Assembly: GCA_902826815.1 (NCBI GenBank)
Contig: CADEGF010000044.1
Coordinates: forward strand, 1-64,000
Length of the DNA: 64,000 bases
DNA from: an uncultured Mycobacteriaceae bacterium
GTDB lineage: Bacteria > Actinomycetota > Actinomycetes > Mycobacteriales > Mycobacteriaceae
Reading direction: 5' to 3'
Position numbers and translations under genes: made by a program. This document shows, piece after piece, positions 1 through 8,464 of this stretch. The notes beneath the pieces are model-generated. The model was not told the DNA's origin. It did no database searches and saw nothing but the letters and a program-made list of their open reading frames with translations. Every line of letters begins with the position of its first letter. The stretch's first letter is position 1.

Positions 1-51
1 AGCCAACCGACTCAACTAGCAACGGCCAAGGCCACTCACGAAAGATCGAGG

Positions 52-693
52 CTAGGTGCCGCGGCGGGCGACTCCTGCGGCCCGCAGTTCGAGTGCGGCG
101 AGGCCCTGTATCGCCGCGACGTCTTCGCGGCGCCACGCGCCGACGGGATCGTCGTTGATCGCCGCGAGCTTGGCCAGCGGGCGGTTCGCCAGCGCCCGCA
201 GCGCGAGCAATTGTTCGCCCGCGGGTGTCCTTGCCAGCGTCAGCGCCACCCACTTACGGCGGAAGAACCGGAGCCGCAGCACCAGCCACGGCGCCGCGAT
301 CGCCATGATCGGTGGCGCGGCGACCGCCAGCGCCAGCAGCCACGCCAGCCAGGTCGCCGTCGAGTTCAGTTGCGCGCCCGCGCCCGCGATGTCGCGGGCG
401 AAACCGCCTGCGGCCCTCAGCGGGCTGCTGAGCGCATCGCCGATCAGCGGGACGCTGTCGGCGTTGTCCCCGGCCGAGTCGAGGTTGCCCGCGATGCCGT
501 TGGCCCCGGTCTCCACGTCGCCGCCGAAGTTGGCGATCGCCGCGACAGCCGCGTGCACCGCCATTCCGACCACCACCCAGATGGCGATCCACGCGGCGAC
601 GACGATGTCGCTGACCAGCTGTGCGAGGAGGCGGGCGGGAGTGGTGGCGTAGGGCACATACCTCGATGTCATGCCGTCGATCCCAGCACACAT
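52..693 (-). CDS. Conserved mycobacterial membrane protein (Rv0779c-like)
   Basis: A 213-residue protein with two clear hydrophobic segments (about 25-50 and 112-140). Between them lies a Gly/Ala/Asp-rich stretch that is probably outside the membrane, and after them a basic C-terminal tail (RFFRRK) that is probably cytoplasmic. It is divergent from purC, the same arrangement as Rv0779c/purC in M. tuberculosis, and no function is known for that family. The first start gives 213 residues; an in-frame ATG at 672 (MTSRYVPY) is equally possible. No catalytic motif is visible. Confidence 0.75.
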   Translation of the reverse strand: MCAGIDGMTSRYVPYATTPARLLAQLVSDIVVAAWIAIWVVVGMAVHAAVAAIANFGGDVETGANGIAGNLDSAGDNADSVPLIGDALSSPLRAAGGFARDIAGAGAQLNSTATWLAWLLALAVAAPPIMAIAAPWLVLRLRFFRRKWVALTLARTPAGEQLLALRALANRPLAKLAAINDDPVGAWRREDVAAIQGLAALELRAAGVARRGT

Positions 694-700
694 GGACCGC

Positions 701-706
701 TAGGCT
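701..706 (+). promoter_or_regulatory. -10 element of purC, leaderless configuration
   Basis: TAGGCT is followed by 6 nt and then the purC ATG at 713. TAnnnT at this distance puts the transcription start on the start codon, so the mRNA should lack a 5' UTR. No good -35 was found. Confidence 0.55.
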
Positions 707-712
707 GACCCG

Positions 713-1609
713 ATGCGCCCAGGTCTGTCCGACTACCAGCACGTGGCCAGTGGCAAGGTTCGCGAGATCTACCGAATCGACGACGACCATCTGCTGTTCG
801 TCGCCAGCGACCGCATCTCGGCGTTCGACTACATCCTCGACAACGCGATCCCCGACAAGGGCCGCATCCTGACCGCGATGAGCGTCTTCTTCTTCGACTA
901 CCTCAAGGAGACGCCCAACCATCTCGCAGGCCCGCCGGACGACCCCCGCATCCCCGACGAGGTGCTCGGCTGCGCGCTGGTGGTGCGCAAGCTGGACATG
1001 ATCGCCGTGGAATGCGTCGCCCGCGGCTACCTGACGGGCTCGGGCCTGCTGGACTATCAGCGCACCGGCGCGGTCAGCGGTATCGCGCTGCCGCCCGGTC
1101 TGTCGGAGGCCAGCAAGTTCGACTCCCCGCTGTTCACACCCGCAAGCAAGGCCGAGCTCGGTGAGCACGACGAGAACATCTCGTTCGCCCGCGTGATCGA
1201 GATGGAGGGCGCCGAGCGCGCCAACCAGCTGCGCGATCAAACGCTGCAGACCTACGTCCGCGCGGCCGACCACGCCTTGACGAAGGGAATCATCATCGCC
1301 GACACCAAATTCGAGTTCGGCGTCGACGAATACGGACAGCTGGTGCTGGCCGACGAGGTATTCACGCCGGACTCGTCGCGGTACTGGGACGTGGAAACCT
1401 ACCGGGAAGGTGTCGTGCAGCCCAGCTTCGACAAGCAGTTCGTGCGCAACTGGCTGCTGAGCCCAGAGTCGGGCTGGGACCGCGGGGGCGGCGAGCCACC
1501 GCCACCGCTGCCGCCCACCATCGTGGACGCCACCCGCGAGCGTTATATCAATGCCTACGAGCGCATTTCGGGTCTCAGTTTCGCCGACTGGATCGGGCCG
1601 CAGGCATGA
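713..1609 (+). CDS. purC: Phosphoribosylaminoimidazole-succinocarboxamide synthase (SAICAR synthetase)
   Basis: A 298-residue enzyme of de novo purine synthesis. It joins CAIR to aspartate with ATP to give SAICAR in the cytoplasm. The N-terminal GKVREIY motif (about residues 11-17), the SDRISAFDY block (about 37-45) and the [11 protein letters not shown] block (about 100-110) are the family's signature regions. The length fits the longer actinobacterial form. The ATG at 713 directly follows a leaderless-type -10. The 3' end overlaps ptrB by 4 nt (ATGA), so the two are probably co-transcribed and translationally coupled. Confidence 0.96.
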   Translation: MRPGLSDYQHVASGKVREIYRIDDDHLLFVASDRISAFDYILDNAIPDKGRILTAMSVFFFDYLKETPNHLAGPPDDPRIPDEVLGCALVVRKLDMIAVECVARGYLTGSGLLDYQRTGAVSGIALPPGLSEASKFDSPLFTPASKAELGEHDENISFARVIEMEGAERANQLRDQTLQTYVRAADHALTKGIIIADTKFEFGVDEYGQLVLADEVFTPDSSRYWDVETYREGVVQPSFDKQFVRNWLLSPESGWDRGGGEPPPPLPPTIVDATRERYINAYERISGLSFADWIGPQA

Positions 1610-3750
1610 CCCAAACTCCTGTACCGCCGATCGCCAAGCGGGTCGAGCACCGCCGCGAGCATCACGGCGACGTCTTCGTCGATCCCTACGAGTGGCTGCG
1701 CGACAAATCCGACCCCGCGGTGATCGAGTACCTCGAGGCCGAGAACGCCTACACCGACAAGATCACCGACCACCTTGCGCCGTTGCGGCAGAAGATCTTC
1801 GACGAGATCAAGGCCCGCACCAAGGAAACCGATCTGTCGGTGCCCGTCCGGCGTGGCGCATGGTGGTACTACGCCCGCAGCTTCGAAGGCAAGCAGTACG
1901 GCGTGCACTGCCGTTGCCCGATAACCGATCCCGACGACTGGGCGCCGCCGCAGTTCGACGAACACACCGAGATTCCCGGCGAGCAGGTGCTGCTCGACGA
2001 GAACGTCGAGGCCGATGGTCACGACTTCTTCGCCATGGGCGCGGCATCGGTCAGCGTCGACTCCCATACCCTTGCCTACTCCGTCGACGTTCGCGGTGAC
2101 GAGCGATACACGTTGCGGTTCAAGGACTTGCGCACCGGCCAGCTCTACGACGACGAGATCGTCGGCATCGGCGCAGGAGCGACCTGGGCCGCCGACAGTC
2201 GGACCATCTACTACACGACGGTCGACGACGCGTGGCGGCCTGACACCGTGTGGAGGCATCGCATCGGCTCGGGCCTACCCGCCCAGAAGGTCCATCACGA
2301 GCCTGACGAGAAGTTCTGGCTCGCGGTGGGGCGCACCCGTAGCGACAAGTACCTCATCATCGCCGCGGGCAGCGCGGTGACCTCGGAGATCCGCTACGCC
2401 GACGCCACCGACGCCGAAGCCGAGTTCACCGTCGTCTGGCCGCGGCGCGAGCGCGTCGAGTACTCCGTCGAACACGCCGTCGTCGGCGGCGAAGACCGGT
2501 TCCTCATCCTGCACAACGACGGTGCCGAGAACTTCACCCTGGTCGAAGCGCCGGTGAGTGACCCCACCGCCACCCGCACGCTCATCGAGCACCGCGACGA
2601 CGTCCGCCTCGATGCCGTCGACGCGTTCGTCGGACACATCGTCGTCAGCTACCGCAGCGAGGCGCTGCCCCGTATCCAGCTCTGGCCGCTCTACGCGCAG
2701 GGCGAGTACGGCCGTCCGGAGGAGCTCACGTTCGAATCCGAGCTGACATCGGCGGGTCTGAGTGGCAACCCCAACTGGGATTCGCCCAAGCTGAGGATCG
2801 GCTCGACGTCGTTCATCACCCCCGTGCGCATCTACGACGTCGACCTGGCCACCGGTGAGCGGACGCTGCTGCGCGAACAGCCGGTGCTCGGCGGCTATCG
2901 GCCCGAGGACTACGTCGAGCGGCGCGACTGGGCGGTCGCCCCTGACGGCGCGCGGGTGCCGATCTCGGTCATCCACCGCGTCGGCCTGCAATTTCCCGCC
3001 CCCACACTGCTTTACGGCTACGGCGCCTACGAATCGTGCGAGGACCCGCGGTTCTCTATTGCGAGGTTGTCGCTGCTGGACCGCGGCATGGTGTTCGCGA
3101 TCGCGCACGTGCGCGGCGGCGGGGAACTCGGCCGGCCCTGGTACGAGCACGGCAAGCTGCTGGAGAAGGTGAACACCTTCACCGACTTCGTCTCCGTCGC
3201 AGCACATCTCACCAACACCGGCGTGACCCGGCCCGAGAATCTGGTCGCGCTTGGCGGCAGTGCGGGCGGACTGCTGATCGGCGCGGTGGCCAACATCGCA
3301 CCGCAGTTGTTCGCCGGCTTCCTGGCTCAGGTGCCGTTCGTGGACGCGCTAACCACCATCCTCGACCCGTCGCTGCCGCTGACCGTCACCGAATGGGACG
3401 AGTGGGGCAACCCGCTGCACGACGAGAATGTCTATCACTACATGAAGTCCTACTCGCCCTACGAGAACGTCACGGCCAAGGACTATCCACCCATTCTCGC
3501 CATGACCTCGCTCAACGACACCAGGGTGTACTTCGTGGAGCCGGCGAAATGGGTTGCGGCGCTGCGATACACGAAAACCGACACCCATCCGGTGCTGTTG
3601 AAGACCGAGATGAGCGCCGGCCACGGTGGCATCAGCGGTCGATACGAGCGCTGGAAGGAAGCGGCGTTCCAGTACGCGTGGCTACTGGACACCGCCAAGG
3701 CCAACCATGAGGGCGGCGCCTACGAAGACGACCTGCTCGATGGTTCGTAG
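1606..3750 (+). CDS. ptrB: Oligopeptidase B (S9A prolyl-oligopeptidase family)
   Basis: A 714-residue cytosolic serine peptidase that cuts short peptides after Arg or Lys. An N-terminal beta-propeller region (about 70-410) is followed by an alpha/beta-hydrolase domain. The catalytic triad reads as Ser552 in GGSAGG, Asp638 in LNDTRV and His673 in AGHGG. It overlaps purC by 4 nt. In M. tuberculosis the equivalent locus is annotated as two pieces (ptrBa/ptrBb); here the frame is intact with all three catalytic residues. The last 69 bp overlap the convergent DoxX-like gene. Confidence 0.95.
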   Translation: MTQTPVPPIAKRVEHRREHHGDVFVDPYEWLRDKSDPAVIEYLEAENAYTDKITDHLAPLRQKIFDEIKARTKETDLSVPVRRGAWWYYARSFEGKQYGVHCRCPITDPDDWAPPQFDEHTEIPGEQVLLDENVEADGHDFFAMGAASVSVDSHTLAYSVDVRGDERYTLRFKDLRTGQLYDDEIVGIGAGATWAADSRTIYYTTVDDAWRPDTVWRHRIGSGLPAQKVHHEPDEKFWLAVGRTRSDKYLIIAAGSAVTSEIRYADATDAEAEFTVVWPRRERVEYSVEHAVVGGEDRFLILHNDGAENFTLVEAPVSDPTATRTLIEHRDDVRLDAVDAFVGHIVVSYRSEALPRIQLWPLYAQGEYGRPEELTFESELTSAGLSGNPNWDSPKLRIGSTSFITPVRIYDVDLATGERTLLREQPVLGGYRPEDYVERRDWAVAPDGARVPISVIHRVGLQFPAPTLLYGYGAYESCEDPRFSIARLSLLDRGMVFAIAHVRGGGELGRPWYEHGKLLEKVNTFTDFVSVAAHLTNTGVTRPENLVALGGSAGGLLIGAVANIAPQLFAGFLAQVPFVDALTTILDPSLPLTVTEWDEWGNPLHDENVYHYMKSYSPYENVTAKDYPPILAMTSLNDTRVYFVEPAKWVAALRYTKTDTHPVLLKTEMSAGHGGISGRYERWKEAAFQYAWLLDTAKANHEGGAYEDDLLDGS

Positions 3751-4131
3751 CGGCAGCTGCGTCGCCATCGACTTCGGCGGGCTCGGCATCCGCGACGCGT
3801 AGACGTTCGCGGGGAACATCGCCAGCATCATCACACCGAGTGCGACGGCCGCCGCCGCCCTGGTCGGCGGGTACAGCAGTCCCGCGGCGCCGAGCAGTTC
3901 GAGCACGCCGGTTGCGGTGACAAGCAGGGCCGGTGCCGGCAGCGACGGCGGCACGATCGCGATCATGTCTCTGCGCAGCGGGTTGACGAAGTGGGCGACG
4001 CCGGTGACCACGAACATCAGCGCCAACCCCACGGCGATGGCCGACGGCCAGCCGTCGGCGTAGTCCACGCCCAACGAGCCAACCAGCCGGGCGGCGAGCG
4101 TACCCAGCACGAGTGCGATGAGGGGGGCCAT
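3682..4131 (-). CDS. DoxX-like integral membrane protein
   Basis: A 149-residue protein with four predicted membrane helices and the GVAHFVNP and GVLELLGAAGLL motifs typical of the DoxX/DoxX-like family. That family is poorly defined and sometimes linked to redox or quinone chemistry. I chose the ATG at 4131 over an upstream start at 4158 because a GGAG lies about 7 nt before it. It is divergent from a TetR gene, which is its likely repressor. Its 3' end runs antisense into the last 69 bp of ptrB. Confidence 0.75.
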   Translation of the reverse strand: MAPLIALVLGTLAARLVGSLGVDYADGWPSAIAVGLALMFVVTGVAHFVNPLRRDMIAIVPPSLPAPALLVTATGVLELLGAAGLLYPPTRAAAAVALGVMMLAMFPANVYASRMPSPPKSMATQLPLRTIEQVVFVGAALMVGLGGVQ

Positions 4132-4142
4132 TTTCAACTCCA

Positions 4143-4161
4143 ATCTAGACAGTGACAAGAT
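4143..4161. promoter_or_regulatory. Operator-like repeat 1 between DoxX and TetR genes
   Basis: ATCTAGACAGTGACAAGAT is a 19-nt imperfect palindrome. It matches the second copy (4177-4195) at 16 of 19 positions in direct orientation, with 34 nt between starts. It lies downstream of the DoxX promoter elements. Likely bound by the adjacent TetR protein (inference). Confidence 0.6.
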
Positions 4162-4164
4162 GCA

Positions 4165-4195
4165 CCGTAAGCAATGATCTAGGCACTGTCAAGAT
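4165..4195 (-). promoter_or_regulatory. SigA-type promoter of the DoxX-like gene
   Basis: On the minus strand a consensus -35 TTGACA (4192-4187) is followed by 17 nt and then TACGGT (4169-4164), a common mycobacterial -10. The -35 lies inside operator repeat 2, so repressor binding would block RNA polymerase. Confidence 0.6.
4177..4195. promoter_or_regulatory. Operator-like repeat 2 between DoxX and TetR genes
   Basis: ATCTAGGCACTGTCAAGAT is an imperfect palindrome (14 of 18 paired positions). It covers the -35 of the DoxX promoter and the putative -35 (TAGGCA, 4180-4185) of tetR, so one protein could control both directions. Confidence 0.6.
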
Positions 4196-4202
4196 AGGCG
4201 GC

Positions 4203-4208
4203 TATGAT
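4203..4208 (+). promoter_or_regulatory. -10 element of tetR, leaderless configuration
   Basis: TATGAT lies 17 nt after TAGGCA (4180-4185) and 6 nt before the ATG at 4215. This predicts a leaderless tetR mRNA. Confidence 0.55.
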
Positions 4209-4214
4209 GGCCGT

Positions 4215-4772
4215 ATGAGCAGCAGAGGCAGCTACCACCACGGCGATCTGAAGGCCACGATCCTGGCCGAAGCGGCGGGATTGGTCGCCCAGCGCGGCGC
4301 CGACGGCCTCTCGCTTCGTGAGCTGGCCCGTGCGGCGGGTGTGTCCCATGCGGCGCCCGCCCATCACTTCACCGACCGCCGCGGCCTCTTCACCGCACTG
4401 GCGACAGAGGGGTTCGGCATGCTGGCCGACGCGCTGAAGAGTGCGCGGCCGGACTTCCTCGACGCCGCGCTGGCCTACGTGCGTTTCGCGCTCGACCATC
4501 CCGGCCACTACGACGTGATGTTCGACAAGTCCCTGTACGACGCCGCCGACCTCGGCCTGGTCGCAGCGGAAGCCGCCGCAGGCGCCGAACTCGCCGCCGG
4601 TGTCAGGACCCTGGACGATCCACGCGCGAAGGCTGACCCGCAGGCGGCCCAGCTCGCGGCATGGTCTCTCGTGCACGGCTTTTCGCTGTTGTGGCTGAAT
4701 AGGGCCATCGACGACGAAACCGATCCGATGGCCACCGTCCGCAGGGTGGCCGGAATGCTGTACGGGACCTAG
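4215..4772 (+). CDS. TetR-family transcriptional regulator
   Basis: A 185-residue regulator. The N-terminal helix-turn-helix (about residues 10-55) includes GLSLRELARAAGVSHAAPAHHF, a layout typical of TetR proteins with a WHG-type ligand-binding C-terminus. The ATG at 4215 (MSSRGSYHHGDL) is preferred over an upstream start at 4152, which would lie in the operator region. Two related 19-nt operator-like repeats sit between it and the divergent DoxX-like gene, so autoregulation and control of that gene are likely. The ligand is unknown. Confidence 0.88.
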   Translation: MSSRGSYHHGDLKATILAEAAGLVAQRGADGLSLRELARAAGVSHAAPAHHFTDRRGLFTALATEGFGMLADALKSARPDFLDAALAYVRFALDHPGHYDVMFDKSLYDAADLGLVAAEAAAGAELAAGVRTLDDPRAKADPQAAQLAAWSLVHGFSLLWLNRAIDDETDPMATVRRVAGMLYGT

Positions 4773-4838
4773 CCGGACGACGATCAAGCGGCGAGGCACG
4801 AGCCGCGTTGAGGAGTGCGCCGCGACTAACACAGCCGG

Positions 4839-4844
4839 TAGTGT
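4839..4844 (+). promoter_or_regulatory. -10 element of the peroxidase gene, leaderless configuration
   Basis: TAGTGT is followed by 7 nt and the ATG at 4852. Confidence 0.45.
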
Positions 4845-4851
4845 CGCCAGC

Positions 4852-5349
4852 ATGACGGACACGCAGCTGCGCGACATCGCCCTCACTACCCTCGACGGCA
4901 ACTCCACCACACTGGCCGAGCTCGCGGACGGCGCCGCGCTGGTGGTCAATGTCGCCTCGAAATGCGGTCTGACACCGCAATACAGCGCGTTGGAGAAGCT
5001 CGCGCAGGACTACGGGGACCGGGGACTCACGGTGATCGGCGTGCCGTGCAACCAGTTCATGGGCCAGGAGCCGGGCACCGCCGAGGAGATTGCGACGTTC
5101 TGCTCCACCACGTACGGCGTCACGTTCCCGCTGCTTGCCAAGACCGACGTCAACGGGCCGGACCGACACCCGCTGTTCACCGAGCTGACGAAGACCGCCG
5201 ACACCGAAGGCGAAGCGGGCGACGTGCAGTGGAATTTCGAGAAGTTCCTGCTCGCACCCGGCGGCGAGGTGGTCAAGCGGTTCCGCCCGCGCACCGAGCC
5301 CGACTCGCAGGACGTCGTCGAGGCCATCGAGGCGGTCCTGTCGCGATAG
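4852..5349 (+). CDS. Glutathione peroxidase-family thiol peroxidase
   Basis: A 165-residue thioredoxin-fold peroxidase. The peroxidatic Cys38 sits in NVASKCGLTPQY, where animal enzymes have selenocysteine. The GVPCNQFMGQEPG block (about 63-75) supplies the conserved Gln, and VQWNFEKFL carries the conserved Trp-Asn. Cys84 (ATFCSTTYGV) is placed like the resolving cysteine of non-selenium members, which are reduced by thioredoxin rather than glutathione. Mycobacteria lack glutathione, so peroxide reduction by thioredoxin is the likely activity (inference from family). Confidence 0.92.
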   Translation: MTDTQLRDIALTTLDGNSTTLAELADGAALVVNVASKCGLTPQYSALEKLAQDYGDRGLTVIGVPCNQFMGQEPGTAEEIATFCSTTYGVTFPLLAKTDVNGPDRHPLFTELTKTADTEGEAGDVQWNFEKFLLAPGGEVVKRFRPRTEPDSQDVVEAIEAVLSR

Positions 5350-5372
5350 CCGAATAGACAACTGCTGTAAGA

Positions 5373-5394
5373 GTGTCGTAAACCGTTGCGACAC
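5373..5394. repeat. Short inverted repeat before the deacetylase-like gene
   Basis: GTGTCG and CGACAC are a perfect 6-bp inverted repeat separated by 10 nt. It lies 24 nt after the peroxidase stop and 19 nt before the next start. It could be an operator or a weak terminator. Confidence 0.35.
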
Positions 5395-5413
5395 CTGGCG
5401 TTGCAACAATGCC

Positions 5414-6121
5414 GTGGTGGCTGGACAACTGATCGTCTCGATCTCCGGCATCAGTGAGCAGACGCTGCCCGACGTCGCCGCGTTCTGCGAACGACTGGAC
5501 AAGCGCGGGGCGCCGGCCTCGTTGCTCGTCGCACCGCGGCTGAAGGGCGGCTACCGACTCGACGAAGACCCCGCGACGGTCGAATGGCTGGCTGGGCGGC
5601 GAGCCCGCGGTGATGCCATCGTCCTGCACGGTTTCGACGAGGCGGCGACCAAGAAGCGGCGCGGCGAATTCGCGACGTTGCCCGCGCACGAGGCCAATCT
5701 TCGGCTGATGGGCGCTGACCGGGTGCTCGAACATCTCGGACTGCGCACCCGGCTTTTCGCGGCCCCGGGCTGGACGGTGTCGCAGGGCGCCATGGTTGCT
5801 CTGCCGCGCAACGGATTCCGACTGGTGGCCGGGCTCAGCGGAATCACCGACCTTGCGCGAAGGACCACGGTTCGCGCGCGCGTGCTCGGCATCGGCGAGG
5901 GTTTTCTGTCCGAGCCGTGGTGGTGCCGAACCCTTGTGCTTTCCGCCGACCGCACCGCGCGGCGGGCAGGCGTCGTACGGGTCGCGGTTGCCGCGCGGCA
6001 TCTGCGCACGCCAGGGCCGCGCCAGGCCATGCTGGACAGCGTCGACCTCGCCCTGATGCATCAGTGCGATCCCGCGGTCTACGAGTGGCGGCCCTATCCC
6101 GCGCTGACCGACGCCGCCTGA
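5414..6121 (+). CDS. DUF2334-type polysaccharide deacetylase-like protein (Rv0784-like)
   Basis: A 235-residue cytosolic-looking protein. The N-terminus (LIVSISGISEQTLPDVAAF) and the VLHGFDE block (about residues 70-76) resemble DUF2334 proteins, which have the fold of NodB-like polysaccharide deacetylases. A further conserved Pro-Gly-Trp (AAPGWTVS) and a His-Gln (LMHQCDP) follow. It holds the Rv0784 position between ptrB and the flavoprotein. Start is GTG-GTG at 5414. Substrate unknown and metal-dependent deacetylase activity is not proven by the motifs. Confidence 0.72.
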   Translation: MVAGQLIVSISGISEQTLPDVAAFCERLDKRGAPASLLVAPRLKGGYRLDEDPATVEWLAGRRARGDAIVLHGFDEAATKKRRGEFATLPAHEANLRLMGADRVLEHLGLRTRLFAAPGWTVSQGAMVALPRNGFRLVAGLSGITDLARRTTVRARVLGIGEGFLSEPWWCRTLVLSADRTARRAGVVRVAVAARHLRTPGPRQAMLDSVDLALMHQCDPAVYEWRPYPALTDAA

Positions 6122-6129
6122 CCGAGGGC

Positions 6130-6135
6130 TAGATT
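6130..6135 (+). promoter_or_regulatory. -10 element of the flavoprotein gene, leaderless configuration
   Basis: TAGATT is followed by 7 nt and the ATG at 6143. It supports that start over a TTG at 6134, which overlaps the hexamer. Confidence 0.5.
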
Positions 6136-6142
6136 GGCGGCC

Positions 6143-7786
6143 ATGGCAGATGCTGATGTCATCGTCGTCGGAGCGGGCCTCGCGGGCCTGGTGGCGGCCT
6201 GTGAGCTGGCCGAACGGGGCCGTCGCGTCCTGATCGTCGACCAGGAGAACGACGCCAACATCGGCGGTCAAGCGTTCTGGTCCTTCGGCGGCCTCTTTTT
6301 CGTCGACAGCCCCGAGCAGCGCAGGCTGGGTATCCGCGACAGTCACGAGTTGGCGCTCCAGGACTGGCTGGGCACCGCGGGCTTCGACAGGCCCGAGGAC
6401 CACTGGCCGCGGCAATGGGCGCACGCCTACGTCGACTTCGCGGCTGGGGAGAAGCGCAGCTGGCTGCGTGAACGCGGTCTGCGCACCTTCCCGCTCGTGG
6501 GCTGGGCCGAGCGGGGCGGCTATGACGCACGCGGACACGGAAACTCGGTGCCGCGCTTCCACATCACCTGGGGCACCGGACCGGCGATCGTCGACGTGTT
6601 CGCACGCAGGCTTTGCGACAACGACAAGGTGACGTTCGCGCACCGGCATCGCGTCGACGACCTGATCGTCGACGAGGGTGCTGCCGTCGGTGTGCGTGGC
6701 GCGGTGCTGGAGCCGACGGATGCCGCGCGCGGAGTCGCGACGTCACGAAACACGAACGGCGAGTTCGAGTTCCGCGCACAAGCGGTGATCGTCGCCAGCG
6801 GTGGCATCGGCGGCAACCACGACCTCGTCAGGAAGAACTGGCCGAGGCGGATGGGCCGGGTGCCAGAGCAGCTGCTGTCCGGCGTGCCCGCGCATGTCGA
6901 CGGCAGGATGATCGGCATCACCGAGTCTGCGGGTGCCCACGTCATCAACAGCGATCGGATGTGGCACTACACCGAGGGCATCACGAACTACGACCCGATC
7001 TGGCCGGATCACGGCATCCGCATCCTGCCCGCGCCTTCGTCGCTATGGCTCGATGCCACCGGAAAGCGTTTGCCCGCACCGCTTTACCCCGGTTTCGACA
7101 CCCTCGGCACACTGGAACACATCGCCCGCACCGGCCAGGACTACACCTGGTTCGTGCTGAACGCCCGCATCATCGCCAAGGAGTTCGCGCTGTCCGGCCA
7201 GGAGCAGAACCCCGATCTGACCGGACGCAGCGTCCGCGATGTGCTGGCAAGGGTCAAGCCGGGTGCCCCCGCGCCGGTGCAGGCCTTCGTCGACAAGGGC
7301 GTCGACTTCGTCAGCGCGAATACTCTGCGGGACTTGGTGTCCCGGATGAACTCTGTGCCCGACGTCGAACCGCTGGACTACGCCACCGTCGAGGCGGAGG
7401 TGACCGCGCGCGACCGCGAGGTCGCCAACCGGTTCACCAAGGACACGCAGGTGACGGCGATCCGGGCAGCGCGCGGATACCTCGGCGACCGCTTCACCCG
7501 AGTCGTCGCCCCGCATCGGCTGACCGACGAGAAGGCCGGGCCGATGATCGCGGTGAAGCTGCACATCTTGACGCGGAAGTCGTTGGGTGGCTTGGAAACG
7601 GACCTCGAATCACGCGCACTGCGCGACAACGGCGAGGTCTTCAGCGGGCTGTATGCGGCTGGCGAGGCGGCCGGGTTCGGTGGCGGCGGCGTGCACGGCT
7701 ACCGCTCGCTGGAGGGCACGTTCCTCGGCGGCTGCATCTTCTCCGGCCGGGCCGCGGGGCGCGCCGCCGCCCGCGACACAGGCTAG
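6143..7786 (+). CDS. FAD-binding dehydrogenase (Rv0785-like; fumarate reductase/KstD superfamily)
   Basis: A 547-residue flavoprotein. The N-terminal Rossmann motif GAGLAGLVAACELAERG (about residues 10-26) binds FAD, and a C-terminal GEVFSGLYAAGEAAGFGGGG block (about 500-520) closes the FAD site as in the FAD_binding_2 family. That family includes 3-ketosteroid dehydrogenases, but the substrate cannot be read from sequence. There is no signal peptide. ATG 6143 was chosen because of the leaderless -10. It ends 4 nt into the convergent MBL-fold gene. Confidence 0.88.
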   Translation: MADADVIVVGAGLAGLVAACELAERGRRVLIVDQENDANIGGQAFWSFGGLFFVDSPEQRRLGIRDSHELALQDWLGTAGFDRPEDHWPRQWAHAYVDFAAGEKRSWLRERGLRTFPLVGWAERGGYDARGHGNSVPRFHITWGTGPAIVDVFARRLCDNDKVTFAHRHRVDDLIVDEGAAVGVRGAVLEPTDAARGVATSRNTNGEFEFRAQAVIVASGGIGGNHDLVRKNWPRRMGRVPEQLLSGVPAHVDGRMIGITESAGAHVINSDRMWHYTEGITNYDPIWPDHGIRILPAPSSLWLDATGKRLPAPLYPGFDTLGTLEHIARTGQDYTWFVLNARIIAKEFALSGQEQNPDLTGRSVRDVLARVKPGAPAPVQAFVDKGVDFVSANTLRDLVSRMNSVPDVEPLDYATVEAEVTARDREVANRFTKDTQVTAIRAARGYLGDRFTRVVAPHRLTDEKAGPMIAVKLHILTRKSLGGLETDLESRALRDNGEVFSGLYAAGEAAGFGGGGVHGYRSLEGTFLGGCIFSGRAAGRAAARDTG

Positions 7787-8433
7787 AAAGCCGTACCGTT
7801 CTCCTCTTCGAGCACCTGGAAGTCGGTGTCGGTCATCTCCGACAGCCTGCCGTAGTAGATCCCGCGCGCATTCGGCTCGACGATCGCCTGGTGGATCGGC
7901 ACCGCGCGGGCGGGCGCCACCGCGCGCAGATAGTCAACGGCCTCAGAAATTTTCATCCACGGCGCGGCGGCTGGGGCAGCGAGCACGTCGACCGGCTCGC
8001 CCGGGGTGAACAGCGCGTCGCCTGGATGCATCAGCCGGGCCGGGTGGTCGCCGTCGCCGATCAGATACGAGATGTTGTCGATCACCGGGATGTCCGGATG
8101 AATCACCGCATGCTTGCCGCCGACGCCGCGCACTGTCAGCGAGCCGACGGTGAACTGGTCGCCGACATTCACGGCCTTCCACGGCCCGCCGAGCTGTGCC
8201 GCCGTCTGCGGGTCGGCGTACAGCGCGGCCTGCGGGTTGGCGTCGATCAGCGCGGGCAACCGCACGGTATCGGCGTGATCGGGGTGCTGATGGGTGATCA
8301 GAATCGCGTCAAGACCGGTGATTCCCTCGAAGCCGTGCGAGAAGTTTCCCGGGTCGAACAGCACCGTGGTGGCGGCGGAATCGTTGCTGAACTCGGCGAG
8401 AAGGCACGAATGGCCGAAATGAGTCAACTGCAT
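7783..8433 (-). CDS. MBL-fold metallo-hydrolase (Rv0786c-like)
   Basis: A 216-residue metallo-beta-lactamase superfamily protein with the zinc motif THQHPDHAD (HxHxDH, about residues 49-57). Later His residues (KHAVIHP, about 107-113; LMHPGDALF, about 135; PIHQA, about 185) complete the usual metal-binding set. It resembles the UPF0173/YcbL-like hydrolase group, whose substrate is unknown. It is convergent with the flavoprotein gene (4-nt overlap) and divergent from an exported protein gene. Confidence 0.87.
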   Translation of the reverse strand: MQLTHFGHSCLLAEFSNDSAATTVLFDPGNFSHGFEGITGLDAILITHQHPDHADTVRLPALIDANPQAALYADPQTAAQLGGPWKAVNVGDQFTVGSLTVRGVGGKHAVIHPDIPVIDNISYLIGDGDHPARLMHPGDALFTPGEPVDVLAAPAAAPWMKISEAVDYLRAVAPARAVPIHQAIVEPNARGIYYGRLSEMTDTDFQVLEEENGTAF

Positions 8434-8464
8434 GCCTATATTGTGCGCTCAGGGGTGGTGGTCG

